Shown: positions 35,198 through 43,334 of the stretch, one piece after another
Layout: each line of letters starts with the position of its first letter
Position numbering within the stretch: position 1 is the stretch's first letter
Origin: Woeseia oceani
GTDB taxonomy: Bacteria > Pseudomonadota > Gammaproteobacteria > Steroidobacterales > Woeseiaceae
Direction of reading: 5' to 3'
DNA: 64,000 bases
Assembly: GCF_001677435.1 (NCBI RefSeq)
Contig: NZ_CP016268.1
Location: 919,001 to 983,000 of the forward strand
Position numbers and translations under genes: made by a program
The notes under the pieces: generated by a model
Told to the model about the DNA's origin: nothing
The model's database searches: none
What the model saw: only the letters and a program-made list of their open reading frames with translations

Positions 35198-36016
35198 ATG
35201 GAAGTTGTAGTTTTAGACAGTGCTGATGCCGTTGCCGAGTACGGCGCGCAGCGAATTATCGGGCTTGTGAAGCAAAACTCCGCCGCGGTTTTGGGTCTGG
35301 CAACTGGCAGGACTCCTGTTGCTCTGTACAAATGCCTGATTCGTGCGTATCAGCAGGGCGATATCAGCTTTCAGGACGTAATCACCTTCAACCTCGATGA
35401 GTATGTGGGTATCGGTGATGACGAGCCATTGAGCTTTAGCGCATTCATGCGCCGCGAATTATTCAATGCGATTGATATCAACGTTGAGAATACGCACATT
35501 CCGAAATGTCCCGAAGGGGAAAACCCTTTTCAGGTGGGCGAGGAATACGAGCGTTCGATTGAGCTCGCGGGCGGCATCGACCTGCAGCTACTTGGTATTG
35601 GCACGAACGGGCATATTGGTTTTAACGAACCGACATCAAGTCTGGCGTCCAGAACGCGGGTCAAGACGCTCGCCGGATCTACCATCCATGACAATAGCCT
35701 GAATACCAACAAAGCCGGCGTTAGCGCGGAGCTCGCTGTAACGATGGGCATCGGTACTATTCTGGATACCCGGCGGGTGCTGCTTCTTGCGACCGGCGAT
35801 GGGAAGGCACGCGCAATCAGCGCAGCGGTAGAAGGACCGGTTTCGTCCATGTGCCCAGCGTCGGCTTTGCAACTGCACCCGAAAGTGACGGTTGTCGTTG
35901 ATCAGGCAGCCGCGTCCCAATTGCAACTCGTAGACTACTACCAGCACGTCCATCAGCAGCAGGCGGCGGTCCAGACCCGGTTTGGACAACGTGCTGTGGA
36001 CCAACCACTGTACTAG
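35198..36016 (+). CDS. nagB: Glucosamine-6-phosphate deaminase NagB
   Basis: 272 residues. Family landmarks are LATGRTPVALYKCL, ITFNLDEYVG (Asp67, the general base), FMRRELFNAIDI, LLGIGTNGHIGFNEP (His139) and VTMGIGTILDTRRVLLLATG. It converts glucosamine-6-phosphate to fructose-6-phosphate and ammonia. No nagA deacetylase or PTS gene is near, so its substrate must come from glucosamine that is already deacetylated, which fits the upstream PIG-L enzyme and PfkB kinase. It is the last gene before a strong terminator. Confidence 0.95.
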   Translation: MEVVVLDSADAVAEYGAQRIIGLVKQNSAAVLGLATGRTPVALYKCLIRAYQQGDISFQDVITFNLDEYVGIGDDEPLSFSAFMRRELFNAIDINVENTHIPKCPEGENPFQVGEEYERSIELAGGIDLQLLGIGTNGHIGFNEPTSSLASRTRVKTLAGSTIHDNSLNTNKAGVSAELAVTMGIGTILDTRRVLLLATGDGKARAISAAVEGPVSSMCPASALQLHPKVTVVVDQAAASQLQLVDYYQHVHQQQAAVQTRFGQRAVDQPLY

Positions 36017-36186
36017 CTCGAATCGGCACTATACGTTGCCGTAAGTTTCGACTGCCGCCTCAATCCAGTAGGCCCATGAGCGGTGCCCCGGGCCAGCCCT
36101 TCGGCTCGGGTCGATGGTCCAGTGCAGATTGCTGATTTAGGAATCAAATCTCCGGACGTTCGCCGGCGGATAATTCAGACAGCTAA

Positions 36187-36214
36187 AAAAATGGCCCCGG
36201 TCGGGGCCATTTTT
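36187..36214. terminator. Strong bidirectional intrinsic terminator
   Basis: A 13-bp perfect stem with A-run on the left and T-run on the right (ATGGCCCCG paired with CGGGGCCAT, flanked by A5 and T5). It closes the nagB operon on the plus strand and the aldo/keto reductase gene on the minus strand. Confidence 0.9.
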
Positions 36215-36269
36215 ATGCGTTCAAGATCGCTGGCTGAGTAATACCCCCCAGTACATGTTTCGGAATGTC

Positions 36270-37220
36270 TCAGGCTGAAGGCAGCGCGTCGACAAACTCA
36301 GCCATGCGTTTCTGCAGTGCCTTGTCGGGCAATTCACCAACACCGGCGCCCAGGTTGTCGAGCATGTGGTGTGGTTTGCTGGTAGCGGGTGTGACAGTCG
36401 TAACGTCCGGGTGCGCAGCGGCAAACTTAATGAAGAACTGTGCCCAAGACTCAATGCTGATCTCTTTGGCCCACTCTGGCACTGGCCGGTCGCCGACGCG
36501 ATTCCACAGTCGTGTGCGCCCGAACGGCAGGTACACGAGCACGCCTACGCCGCGGTCTTTCGCAACGGGGAAAATGTCTCTTGCCGCATCGCGGTTGTCG
36601 ACGGCGTAGTCCACGCCAACAAAGTCGACGGGTTCATCCTTCAACACCTTTACAAGGTCCGCATAGCGACTGGAGCCGGTGAAAGTTACGCCTATGTAAC
36701 GAACCCGGCCTTCCTGCTTGAGTTCTTTCAGTATGCCCATTTGCGTGGGCACATCCCCCAGGTTGTGCACCTGGATGAGGTCGATCGGGTCTTTGCCGAT
36801 AAATCTGAACGAGTCCTCAAGCTGCGCGTGCGCTTTGGCGGGGTCGGCGGCAGCACCGCCGCGTCCTGCAACATTGAGTTTCGTTGCCCAGAAGATGTCT
36901 TTGGTCGCACCCAATTGCTGGACAATCTCGCCAGCCACTTCTTCCGACTCGCCGTAACCGGGCGCGGTGTCGAATACGCGGCCACCGTTGTCGAGCATGG
37001 TCTTGATGACGTCGCTCAGCTGATTGGTGTTTCCATCCTCGGCCAAGCGCCGGAATGTGGCTGATGAGCCGAGTCCAACGATGGGTAGTTTCTCACCGGT
37101 CTTCGGTATCGCCCGCTGGATCAGTTGCTGGCCTTCCAGTGCATGCAGAAAGCCGACAGGCAGTGTCGATGCCGCACCGGCAATCAATGAACACTTGAGA
37201 TAGTCGCGTCGTGAAATCAT
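36270..37220 (-). CDS. Tat-exported aldo/keto reductase
   Basis: About 316 residues from the ATG at 37220 (GAGGA upstream). A start at 37256 would put 12 residues before the signal. The N-terminus is a twin-arginine signal (MISRRDYLKCSLIAGAAST). The mature part is an AKR barrel with the full catalytic tetrad: Asp and Tyr in VFDTAPGYGES, Lys in WATKLN, His in IQVHNLGD. The C-terminal NAD(P) region is seen in VTTVTPATSKPHHM. Export of a folded, cofactor-loaded reductase to the periplasm is uncommon for this family. Substrate unknown. It converges on nagB, with the terminator between them. Confidence 0.88.
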   Translation of the reverse strand: MISRRDYLKCSLIAGAASTLPVGFLHALEGQQLIQRAIPKTGEKLPIVGLGSSATFRRLAEDGNTNQLSDVIKTMLDNGGRVFDTAPGYGESEEVAGEIVQQLGATKDIFWATKLNVAGRGGAAADPAKAHAQLEDSFRFIGKDPIDLIQVHNLGDVPTQMGILKELKQEGRVRYIGVTFTGSSRYADLVKVLKDEPVDFVGVDYAVDNRDAARDIFPVAKDRGVGVLVYLPFGRTRLWNRVGDRPVPEWAKEISIESWAQFFIKFAAAHPDVTTVTPATSKPHHMLDNLGAGVGELPDKALQKRMAEFVDALPSA

Positions 37221-37556
37221 TGGTCGGTCCTCATTGGTTGGCGTTTGTGCCGTCAATTTTCAGCATAACGGGGGATCGAGGGTCAAATTCAAATGTATGA
37301 ATACGAAAACAGCAACGTCTGATCTTAATTAAATGTCCACCGCAACACCTATTAGAAGTGTTAAGAATTGCAGAAAGTCGGAATTTCGGCAAAAGTGTAT
37401 AGGAGGATGGCAATGGTCTAGCCACCTTACAACTTCTACTATGACCACTAGGGCAGTCTAGATGATAATAGAAATATTGCCCCGGCGCCTATTCCGTCAC
37501 TTTTCAACTTGTTGCAAGTTGGGAACCTTGTTGTTGGGATAATTTCTCTAAGTGCC
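37221..37556. other. Intergenic region of about 335 bases, no gene recognised
   Basis: AT-rich stretch between the AKR start and the end of the signalling operon. It holds a small inverted repeat AACTTG-TTG-CAAGTT (37506-37520), which could be part of a terminator for the signalling operon, and the AKR promoter. A plus-strand AGGAGG with an ATG at 37407 leads only to a few codons. Confidence 0.35.
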
Positions 37557-40397
37557 CTATATCAGCATTGCATCAATTTGGTCTTTCGGAACGGGTTTAC
37601 TAAAGAAGTAGCCTTGCACTTCGTCGCACTTGAGCTGCCGTAGTGCATCCAGCTGTTCCTGAGTTTCAACGCCCTCCGCAACAACTCGCAGTCCCAGAGA
37701 ATGGGCAAGAACAATTGTCGTGGAGGTTATTAGCATGTCCTCAGGATTTCCTACCATGCCTTGCACGAAAGAACGGTCAATTTTTACTTTATCTATTGGT
37801 AGACGAGCAATGTGGCTCAACGAACTGTAGCCGGTGCCAAAATCATCTATTGCCACCGTGACCCCGAGGCCACGAAGAGTGTTCAATATACGAACGGTCT
37901 GCTTTAGATCATGCATCATCAAGCTTTCGGTGACTTCGATTTCAATTGCCTCCGGAAAATCACCAGCATCCTGGATACTCTCAATTAACGAGTCCAAGAA
38001 GCCGCGTCGCTGGAGCTCAACGGCCGACACGTTGATCGCAATGCGCGGCACGCAATTAGATTGGGCCGCCCAGTCCTTGTAGTCTTCCAATGCACGGCAT
38101 AGAACCCAGCGGCCAACCTCGACAATTAATCCGGTCTCTTCCAACAACGGAATGAACCGGCCAGGCGGCACTAGGCCAGTCAATGGATCTTGCCAGCGAA
38201 TTAGGGCTTCAACACCACATATACTGTCGCTGGCCAAGTCGTATTTCGGCTGGTAGTAAACTACAAACTCCCGATTGTCGACGGCGTTCCTCAGGCGGGT
38301 TTCGAGCGAGAGTGCTTCAATCGCGCTGGCATTTAACTCTGCTGAGTAAAATTCGTAGCGGTTGCCAGACTTCTTTGCATTCTTCAATGCCGCTTCGGCG
38401 TTGAGGAATAATTGATGCGCATTGCCCCCGTCATTGGGAAACATTGCGATGCCAGTTCTTGCCGCAACGCGCAATTCGACGCCACCGAGGTAATACGGGT
38501 CCCAGAAACACGACAGCAACCGGTTCTCAATCGCGTGCACCACATCAGGCGGGCTTCGGATATCGCGCAATAGTATTCCAAAAGTGTTGCTGCCAACACG
38601 GCCTAACGCGTCCTTTCCGCCGCAAGTCAACTCGAGTCTCGCTGCGACCAGCCTCAATAGTTCGTCTCCCTCACCGCTGCCAAGGCTTTCATTGACCACG
38701 CGGAATCGCTCAAGGTCGAGAAGAATCAAGGCCGCTATAGTTGGCTCGAGGTTTCCGGTGTGTACAAAATGGTCGATTCGATCCAGAAAAAGACTGCGAT
38801 TTGGGAGTTCCGTTAAACGGTCGTAGAACGCAAGGTACGTGAGCTGTTCGTGCTGTTGGATATGCCTCATCGCAAACGAAATATCACCTGCAAGCTCGCG
38901 TAGGAGTTTCAACTCATCGGTCGTGAAAAAATCAGGCTCTTGAGTGAGGAGAGAGAGACAGCCTACGCTCTGGTTCTCGACAACCAATGGCAAGACAATT
39001 CGAGACCTGTAGCCGAGTTGTATGGCTCGAGTGAGTCGTTCATAAAAGTCAGAAGTATCCTGCGACAATGAATTGTCCCACACCGGTTTTCGTTCGCTGA
39101 TGGCCCGCTCAAGCAACTCGTCGACATCTCGTTCTGGCGGCGAGAAATTCCTGCGGCCGTCAGTTGGACGGCAGTGACTGCCCCCGCTGGCGACCGTAGT
39201 GAATTCCTGAGTCTGCAGGTCAATCATGTCGATCCAGGCGATGCCAAACCCGCCAAGCTCCGAGGCAATTCGGCAAGACTGGTCGAAGAGTTGTTGCCGG
39301 TCCTGCTCACGAACGATCAGTGTATTGATCCCGCTCAGGACCGCGTGTACCCGGTTCAATCGCTCAACCTTTTGTTGAGTCTGCCGTCGTTGCTCAATCT
39401 CGGCCGCCAGTTTTGCAGCTTGATGCTCGAGATCCTCGTATAAGCTGCCATTCTCATAGATGCGTCCGACCTGTGCCGCCAGAATGCCAAGCAGTCTTTC
39501 GTCTTCGTCGTTGAATGCGTTGGCACCCACTTTGTTCGTCAGGCACACCCATCCATAAACGTGCTTGAGCGACATGATCGGTGCGACCAGTAGAGACTCG
39601 ACTGTAGGAATGCCATGCGGCAATCCGTTGTTCTTTGACTCATACTTCTCTGGCTTCAACCGTTTGGTCACGCGGTCGCGATAAGCTTCTCCAGCAATTC
39701 CGCCGGCCAGCATCTGGCAATCAAATTCGATGTCTGCGTTGGCATCTAAGCCGCTAGTCCGAGAGTAGACCACTTCGGGAACATCACGTTTTCCTACTGC
39801 CAGAATTGCATATCGTGCTCCAAACAATTCGCGCGCAGCCTCGCAAAGTTCATCCAACAGTTTTCTGGAGTCTCGCTCGGATGCGAGTTTCAGGCCAATA
39901 TCAACTAGAGCGCTCAACTTCTGGTTTGCCACACCTAGTTCATCAGCAGTCCGCGATAACTTATTTGTAATCACTTCTACGTGCACCCGATCAAAGTCGA
40001 CCGATTCTAGCGTCGGCGCGGCTTCATCCGTGCTTTGCAGCAATTGATCGACGATCCCCAGTATTAATTCCGGCTCGCAGGGCTTGGTCAGTATATGAGC
40101 GACCCCGCAACTTGCCGCAAGTTGGGTTGCTTCCTCTTTGCGATAGTGAGCTGTGTAGAAAATCACGGTGGACGAAGCGATCTCTGGGTCAGCGCGAAGC
40201 CGGCGGACGAACTCATAGCCGTCCATGGTTGGCATCAGGATGTCGGCAATTATTAGATCTGGCCTCATCTCACGCACCACTTCCAACGCCTCCGCACCAT
40301 CACCAGCCTCAAAAAGCTGATGTTTCGCGTAGCCCAATAGTGTGACGAGAAACTGCCGATTCACCGCGAGGTCATCGACTACCAGAATTCGCGCCAT
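37557..40397 (-). CDS. Receiver-GAF-GAF-GGDEF(degenerate)-EAL protein, probable c-di-GMP phosphodiesterase
   Basis: 946 residues. Receiver domain 1-125 with phospho-acceptor Asp52 (LIIADILMPTMDGYEF). Two GAF-like sensor domains at about 170-330 and 350-510. A GGDEF fold at about 525-685 whose signature reads RVGSNTFGIL instead of GGDEF, so cyclase activity is unlikely. An EAL domain at about 695-940 with the full set VEALIRWQDP, NVSAVELQ, EIEVTES, AIDDFGTGYSSL, KVKIDRSFV, VVAEGVET and VQGYFFSKP, so hydrolysis of c-di-GMP is expected. It is the last gene of a three-gene operon, 13 bases after the double-receiver gene, and should be the output of the kinase. Confidence 0.92.
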   Translation of the reverse strand: MARILVVDDLAVNRQFLVTLLGYAKHQLFEAGDGAEALEVVREMRPDLIIADILMPTMDGYEFVRRLRADPEIASSTVIFYTAHYRKEEATQLAASCGVAHILTKPCEPELILGIVDQLLQSTDEAAPTLESVDFDRVHVEVITNKLSRTADELGVANQKLSALVDIGLKLASERDSRKLLDELCEAARELFGARYAILAVGKRDVPEVVYSRTSGLDANADIEFDCQMLAGGIAGEAYRDRVTKRLKPEKYESKNNGLPHGIPTVESLLVAPIMSLKHVYGWVCLTNKVGANAFNDEDERLLGILAAQVGRIYENGSLYEDLEHQAAKLAAEIEQRRQTQQKVERLNRVHAVLSGINTLIVREQDRQQLFDQSCRIASELGGFGIAWIDMIDLQTQEFTTVASGGSHCRPTDGRRNFSPPERDVDELLERAISERKPVWDNSLSQDTSDFYERLTRAIQLGYRSRIVLPLVVENQSVGCLSLLTQEPDFFTTDELKLLRELAGDISFAMRHIQQHEQLTYLAFYDRLTELPNRSLFLDRIDHFVHTGNLEPTIAALILLDLERFRVVNESLGSGEGDELLRLVAARLELTCGGKDALGRVGSNTFGILLRDIRSPPDVVHAIENRLLSCFWDPYYLGGVELRVAARTGIAMFPNDGGNAHQLFLNAEAALKNAKKSGNRYEFYSAELNASAIEALSLETRLRNAVDNREFVVYYQPKYDLASDSICGVEALIRWQDPLTGLVPPGRFIPLLEETGLIVEVGRWVLCRALEDYKDWAAQSNCVPRIAINVSAVELQRRGFLDSLIESIQDAGDFPEAIEIEVTESLMMHDLKQTVRILNTLRGLGVTVAIDDFGTGYSSLSHIARLPIDKVKIDRSFVQGMVGNPEDMLITSTTIVLAHSLGLRVVAEGVETQEQLDALRQLKCDEVQGYFFSKPVPKDQIDAMLI

Positions 40398-40410
40398 TGA
40401 TCAGCCCTCG

Positions 40411-41214
40411 CTAGTCCTTGAAACAGGCGGCCACTTCGGCAAGCAGCACTTCCGGATCTATCGGTCGCGACAGGTATCCTGCCGCGCCGAGTGCTAGACC
40501 GCGGGATCTGTTCGCCTCACTCGTAGCTGTAGAAGTTAGAAAGAGAAACGGAATCGTCCGTAGCTTGTCGTCAGCCTTGATGGCCGCTATGAAATCGTAC
40601 CCGCTCGTTGCCGGCATTGTTACATCGGATATGATCAGGTCCGGATTTGTTTGACGCGCAAGGCTGAAGGCCTCGAATGCAGTCCGTGTGGAAATGACCT
40701 CGTAGCCTGCGTTGCTGAAAAGGTACTGCGTCAGGTTTAGGTTTTCCTGCGTGTCATCTACGATAAGTATCGTGCGACCCTTGTGTTCGCGATGCGGAAT
40801 CCGTTCTTCTACGGACAACTGTTCTGCCCTCGGGGCGGTACGCATTTCCAACGGCAATAGCTGTTCGATCTGCGACACAAATTTTTCAGGCTCGATTGGT
40901 TTGGAAACATAGTCATCAAATCCAGCGGTCAGGGCTTTGTCGCGATCGCCGACCATCGCAAACGCCGTAACGGCGACAATCGGAATTGATCGCAATCCGT
41001 TGTCCGCCTTCAGCGCCTGTACCATTTCATAGCCGTTCATTGCCGGCATTTGTATGTCGCAGACGACAAGGTCAGGACGGCTGTCTCGCGCGATCTCCAG
41101 GCCCTGCGCGCCGTTGGTTGCCACTAACGTCTTGTGACCGGACGCCGTCAACAGGTAGACCATCAGCTCCAGGTTCGCTGGGTTGTCCTCAACAATCAGG
41201 ATCCGGGCCGGCAT
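40411..41214 (-). CDS. Double-receiver response regulator
   Basis: 267 residues made of two complete receiver domains and no output domain. The first (1-122) has ARILIVEDNPANLE, Asp53 in VVCDIQMPAMNG and Lys in YVSKPIEP. The second (about 146-267) has TILIVDDTQENLN, Asp197 in LIISDVTMPATSG and an Arg (YLSRPIDP) where the conserved Lys should be. Its start overlaps the kinase stop (TAATG). Such proteins pass phosphate on, acting as a sink or relay. The Lys-to-Arg change in receiver 2 may alter its phosphorylation response. Confidence 0.9.
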   Translation of the reverse strand: MPARILIVEDNPANLELMVYLLTASGHKTLVATNGAQGLEIARDSRPDLVVCDIQMPAMNGYEMVQALKADNGLRSIPIVAVTAFAMVGDRDKALTAGFDDYVSKPIEPEKFVSQIEQLLPLEMRTAPRAEQLSVEERIPHREHKGRTILIVDDTQENLNLTQYLFSNAGYEVISTRTAFEAFSLARQTNPDLIISDVTMPATSGYDFIAAIKADDKLRTIPFLFLTSTATSEANRSRGLALGAAGYLSRPIDPEVLLAEVAACFKD

Positions 41215-42695
41215 TAAGATTTCACCGGCATGACGAGTGTAAAGGTACTGCCTTTGCCTAATTCGCTGCTAAAAGTAATGTTCCCACCCATAAGCCGCGC
41301 GAGATTCTGGCTCAGGTGCAGACCGAGGCCCGAGCCTTCACGAGAGCTCGCACGAAGAATATCGAGCTGGGCGAACGGCTCGAATAACTTGGACTGGTCT
41401 TCTTCACGCATTCCGACACCAGTGTCCTCAACACAAATTTCGACAAACTTTCCTAGTTCGTTTCGAACGGGTTGCAAGACGACGTTCACCGAGCCCTCAT
41501 CGGTGAATTTCAGCGCGTTGACGATCAGGTTGAGCACAATCTGCTGCAATGCCCGGCGGTCAGCATGTATTGGCGTATCCTCGTTCGGTAAATCTGTTCG
41601 TAGCTGCAGACCTTTGCGAGCGGCCTCAGGGCGCAGAGCGTTGACGACATCCGCAATGACTGTTTGGCAGACAAGTGATTCCGGCGACAATTCGACCTTG
41701 CCAGCGCCGATTTTGGCCACGTCGAGTAAGTCGTTTATGAGCGCCAGCAAGTGACGCGCGCTTGATTGAACTGTCTTTAGTTGTTTTTCCTGATCGGTCG
41801 TCAATGGCCCGGGTAACCTCATCAATAGTGTACCGGTGAAGCCAATGACTGCATTTAGCGGCGTCCGCAATTCGTGGCTCATCGCAGCCAGAAAGCTATC
41901 TTTCGCTTTATTTGCCCGGGCCAGCTCCAAGTTCTTCTCGTGTAGTGCGTCTTCGACTTGTTTACGGTCGGAAATGTCGCGAATAGCGCTTGAGACTAGC
42001 ACGCCTTCTTCTGTCTCCAGCGGACTCAGACTGATTTCTACAGGAAACTCGGTCCCGTCTTTGCGCCGGCCGTAAAGCTCTAGTCCGGCTCCCATCGGTC
42101 GAACGTTTGGTTCATCGAAAAAGCGCAAGCGGTGATCGGGGTGTTGTGTCCGGTATCGGGCCGGCAATAGTAGCTCAACTCTTCCTCCGAGCAACTCAGA
42201 TCGAGTGTACCCAAACAGTTTTTCTGTTTGCGAATTTACCAGGACGATATTGCCTTCCCGGTCGACTATCACGATCGCATCGGGCGCCGCTTCAAGCAGG
42301 TCTTTGAATTTTCGATCAGCTTTCCTGCGCTCTGATATGTCCCGGATGGCGCTCATTACCAGCGTGCCGTCGTCAGTATTGATTGGACTCAAGCTTATCT
42401 CGACCGGAAACTCTGACGCGTTCTTGCGCAATCCGTAAAGCTCTAGTCCCGCGCCCATCGCGCGAGTGCGCGATTGGGAAAAATAACCGTGCACATGGTC
42501 TGCATGCGAGTGTCGGAATCGTTCCGGCAAAAGCTGTTCGATGAACTTGCCGATCAAGTCGCCGGTGTCATAGCCGAACATTTTTTGCGCTTGACGGTTT
42601 GCGAAGACAATTCGCCCGGCCGAATCGACCATGACAATTCCATCTGGCATCGATTCGAGAAGTTCGTGCAAACCGGATTCCATCAGACCGCCCAT
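41214..42695 (-). CDS. Soluble PAS-PAS sensor histidine kinase
   Basis: About 493 residues from the ATG at 42695. A GTG at 42731 adds 12 residues of no clear domain. Two PAS domains (about 8-125 and 135-250) are near-copies of each other (both contain MGAGLELYG and FPVEISLSP). HisKA has AAMSHELRTPLNAVIGF with His about 274. HATPase_c has LNLIVNALKF, CVEDTGVGM and GSGLGLHLSQNLARLMGG. No membrane segment, so it senses a cytoplasmic signal such as redox or a small ligand. It is the first gene of the operon with the double receiver and the phosphodiesterase. Confidence 0.92.
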   Translation of the reverse strand: MGGLMESGLHELLESMPDGIVMVDSAGRIVFANRQAQKMFGYDTGDLIGKFIEQLLPERFRHSHADHVHGYFSQSRTRAMGAGLELYGLRKNASEFPVEISLSPINTDDGTLVMSAIRDISERRKADRKFKDLLEAAPDAIVIVDREGNIVLVNSQTEKLFGYTRSELLGGRVELLLPARYRTQHPDHRLRFFDEPNVRPMGAGLELYGRRKDGTEFPVEISLSPLETEEGVLVSSAIRDISDRKQVEDALHEKNLELARANKAKDSFLAAMSHELRTPLNAVIGFTGTLLMRLPGPLTTDQEKQLKTVQSSARHLLALINDLLDVAKIGAGKVELSPESLVCQTVIADVVNALRPEAARKGLQLRTDLPNEDTPIHADRRALQQIVLNLIVNALKFTDEGSVNVVLQPVRNELGKFVEICVEDTGVGMREEDQSKLFEPFAQLDILRASSREGSGLGLHLSQNLARLMGGNITFSSELGKGSTFTLVMPVKS

Positions 42696-42731
42696 TTTGG
42701 GTCTCTCTGCGACTGCTAGCACCAGAGCCAC

Positions 42732-43334
42732 TGTAATATATTACCGAAGAACAATAAACAGATGTGAGAGTTGCTGACCACGAGAGACGGGTGTCTCGAG
42801 TGCCGCGCTAATAGTGGACTCTTACGGTCAATCTGTCCTGAGAACATCCAAGAACCCCTCCACAACACCGCAGCTTCGGAGCCCGAAATGAAGTGCGTAC
42901 GATCCGTCAAACAACAGGACAAAAAAAACGGCGGTCGCACCCGACTGGCGACCTGCTTGCCGTTCTGACCGTAACATTCAATGCTAAATGAGAAATTTAC
43001 TCTGGCACTCTACGAACTAGAGGTATCAAAGCCGACGATGTATGTCGACATTGAGAGTTTGAAGTCGCATACATACAGTTGAAAGGACGCTTAGCAGTCA
43101 TTGCTTGAAAAAGTCGCGACAACAATTGCGTCGGCCCGGCAATAATGTAGATGCCTGCATAGGTTGACTACCTCAGGACCGTGTTTTGCGGGCTTGGAAC
43201 GAACACACGTAGTGGCCAAATCCAGTTCGACTAATGATTCACTCTTGTGACGACGGTTGGTGCCGACGGGGCCTTACGCTAAGATCAGCGACGTTGCTGA
43301 GCCACGCATCAATTCCAATCACCGGGGAGATACC
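42732..43334. other. Intergenic region of about 600 bases, no gene recognised
   Basis: The divergent space between the kinase operon and the amidase gene. Short frames on both strands (about 65-75 codons around 42720-42970) lack good starts and family resemblance. A small hairpin GAGAC-GGGT-GTCTC lies near 42784. Promoters for both flanking units should be here. Confidence 0.35.

Noticed and set aside
17851-36016. Mycothiol biosynthesis because of a PIG-L protein near inositol genes
   Set aside because: No MshA, MshC or MshD homologue is present, the PIG-L protein is exported, and the neighbours are catabolic.
37397-37415. AGGAGG followed by ATG on the plus strand as a small gene
   Set aside because: The frame stops after a few codons.
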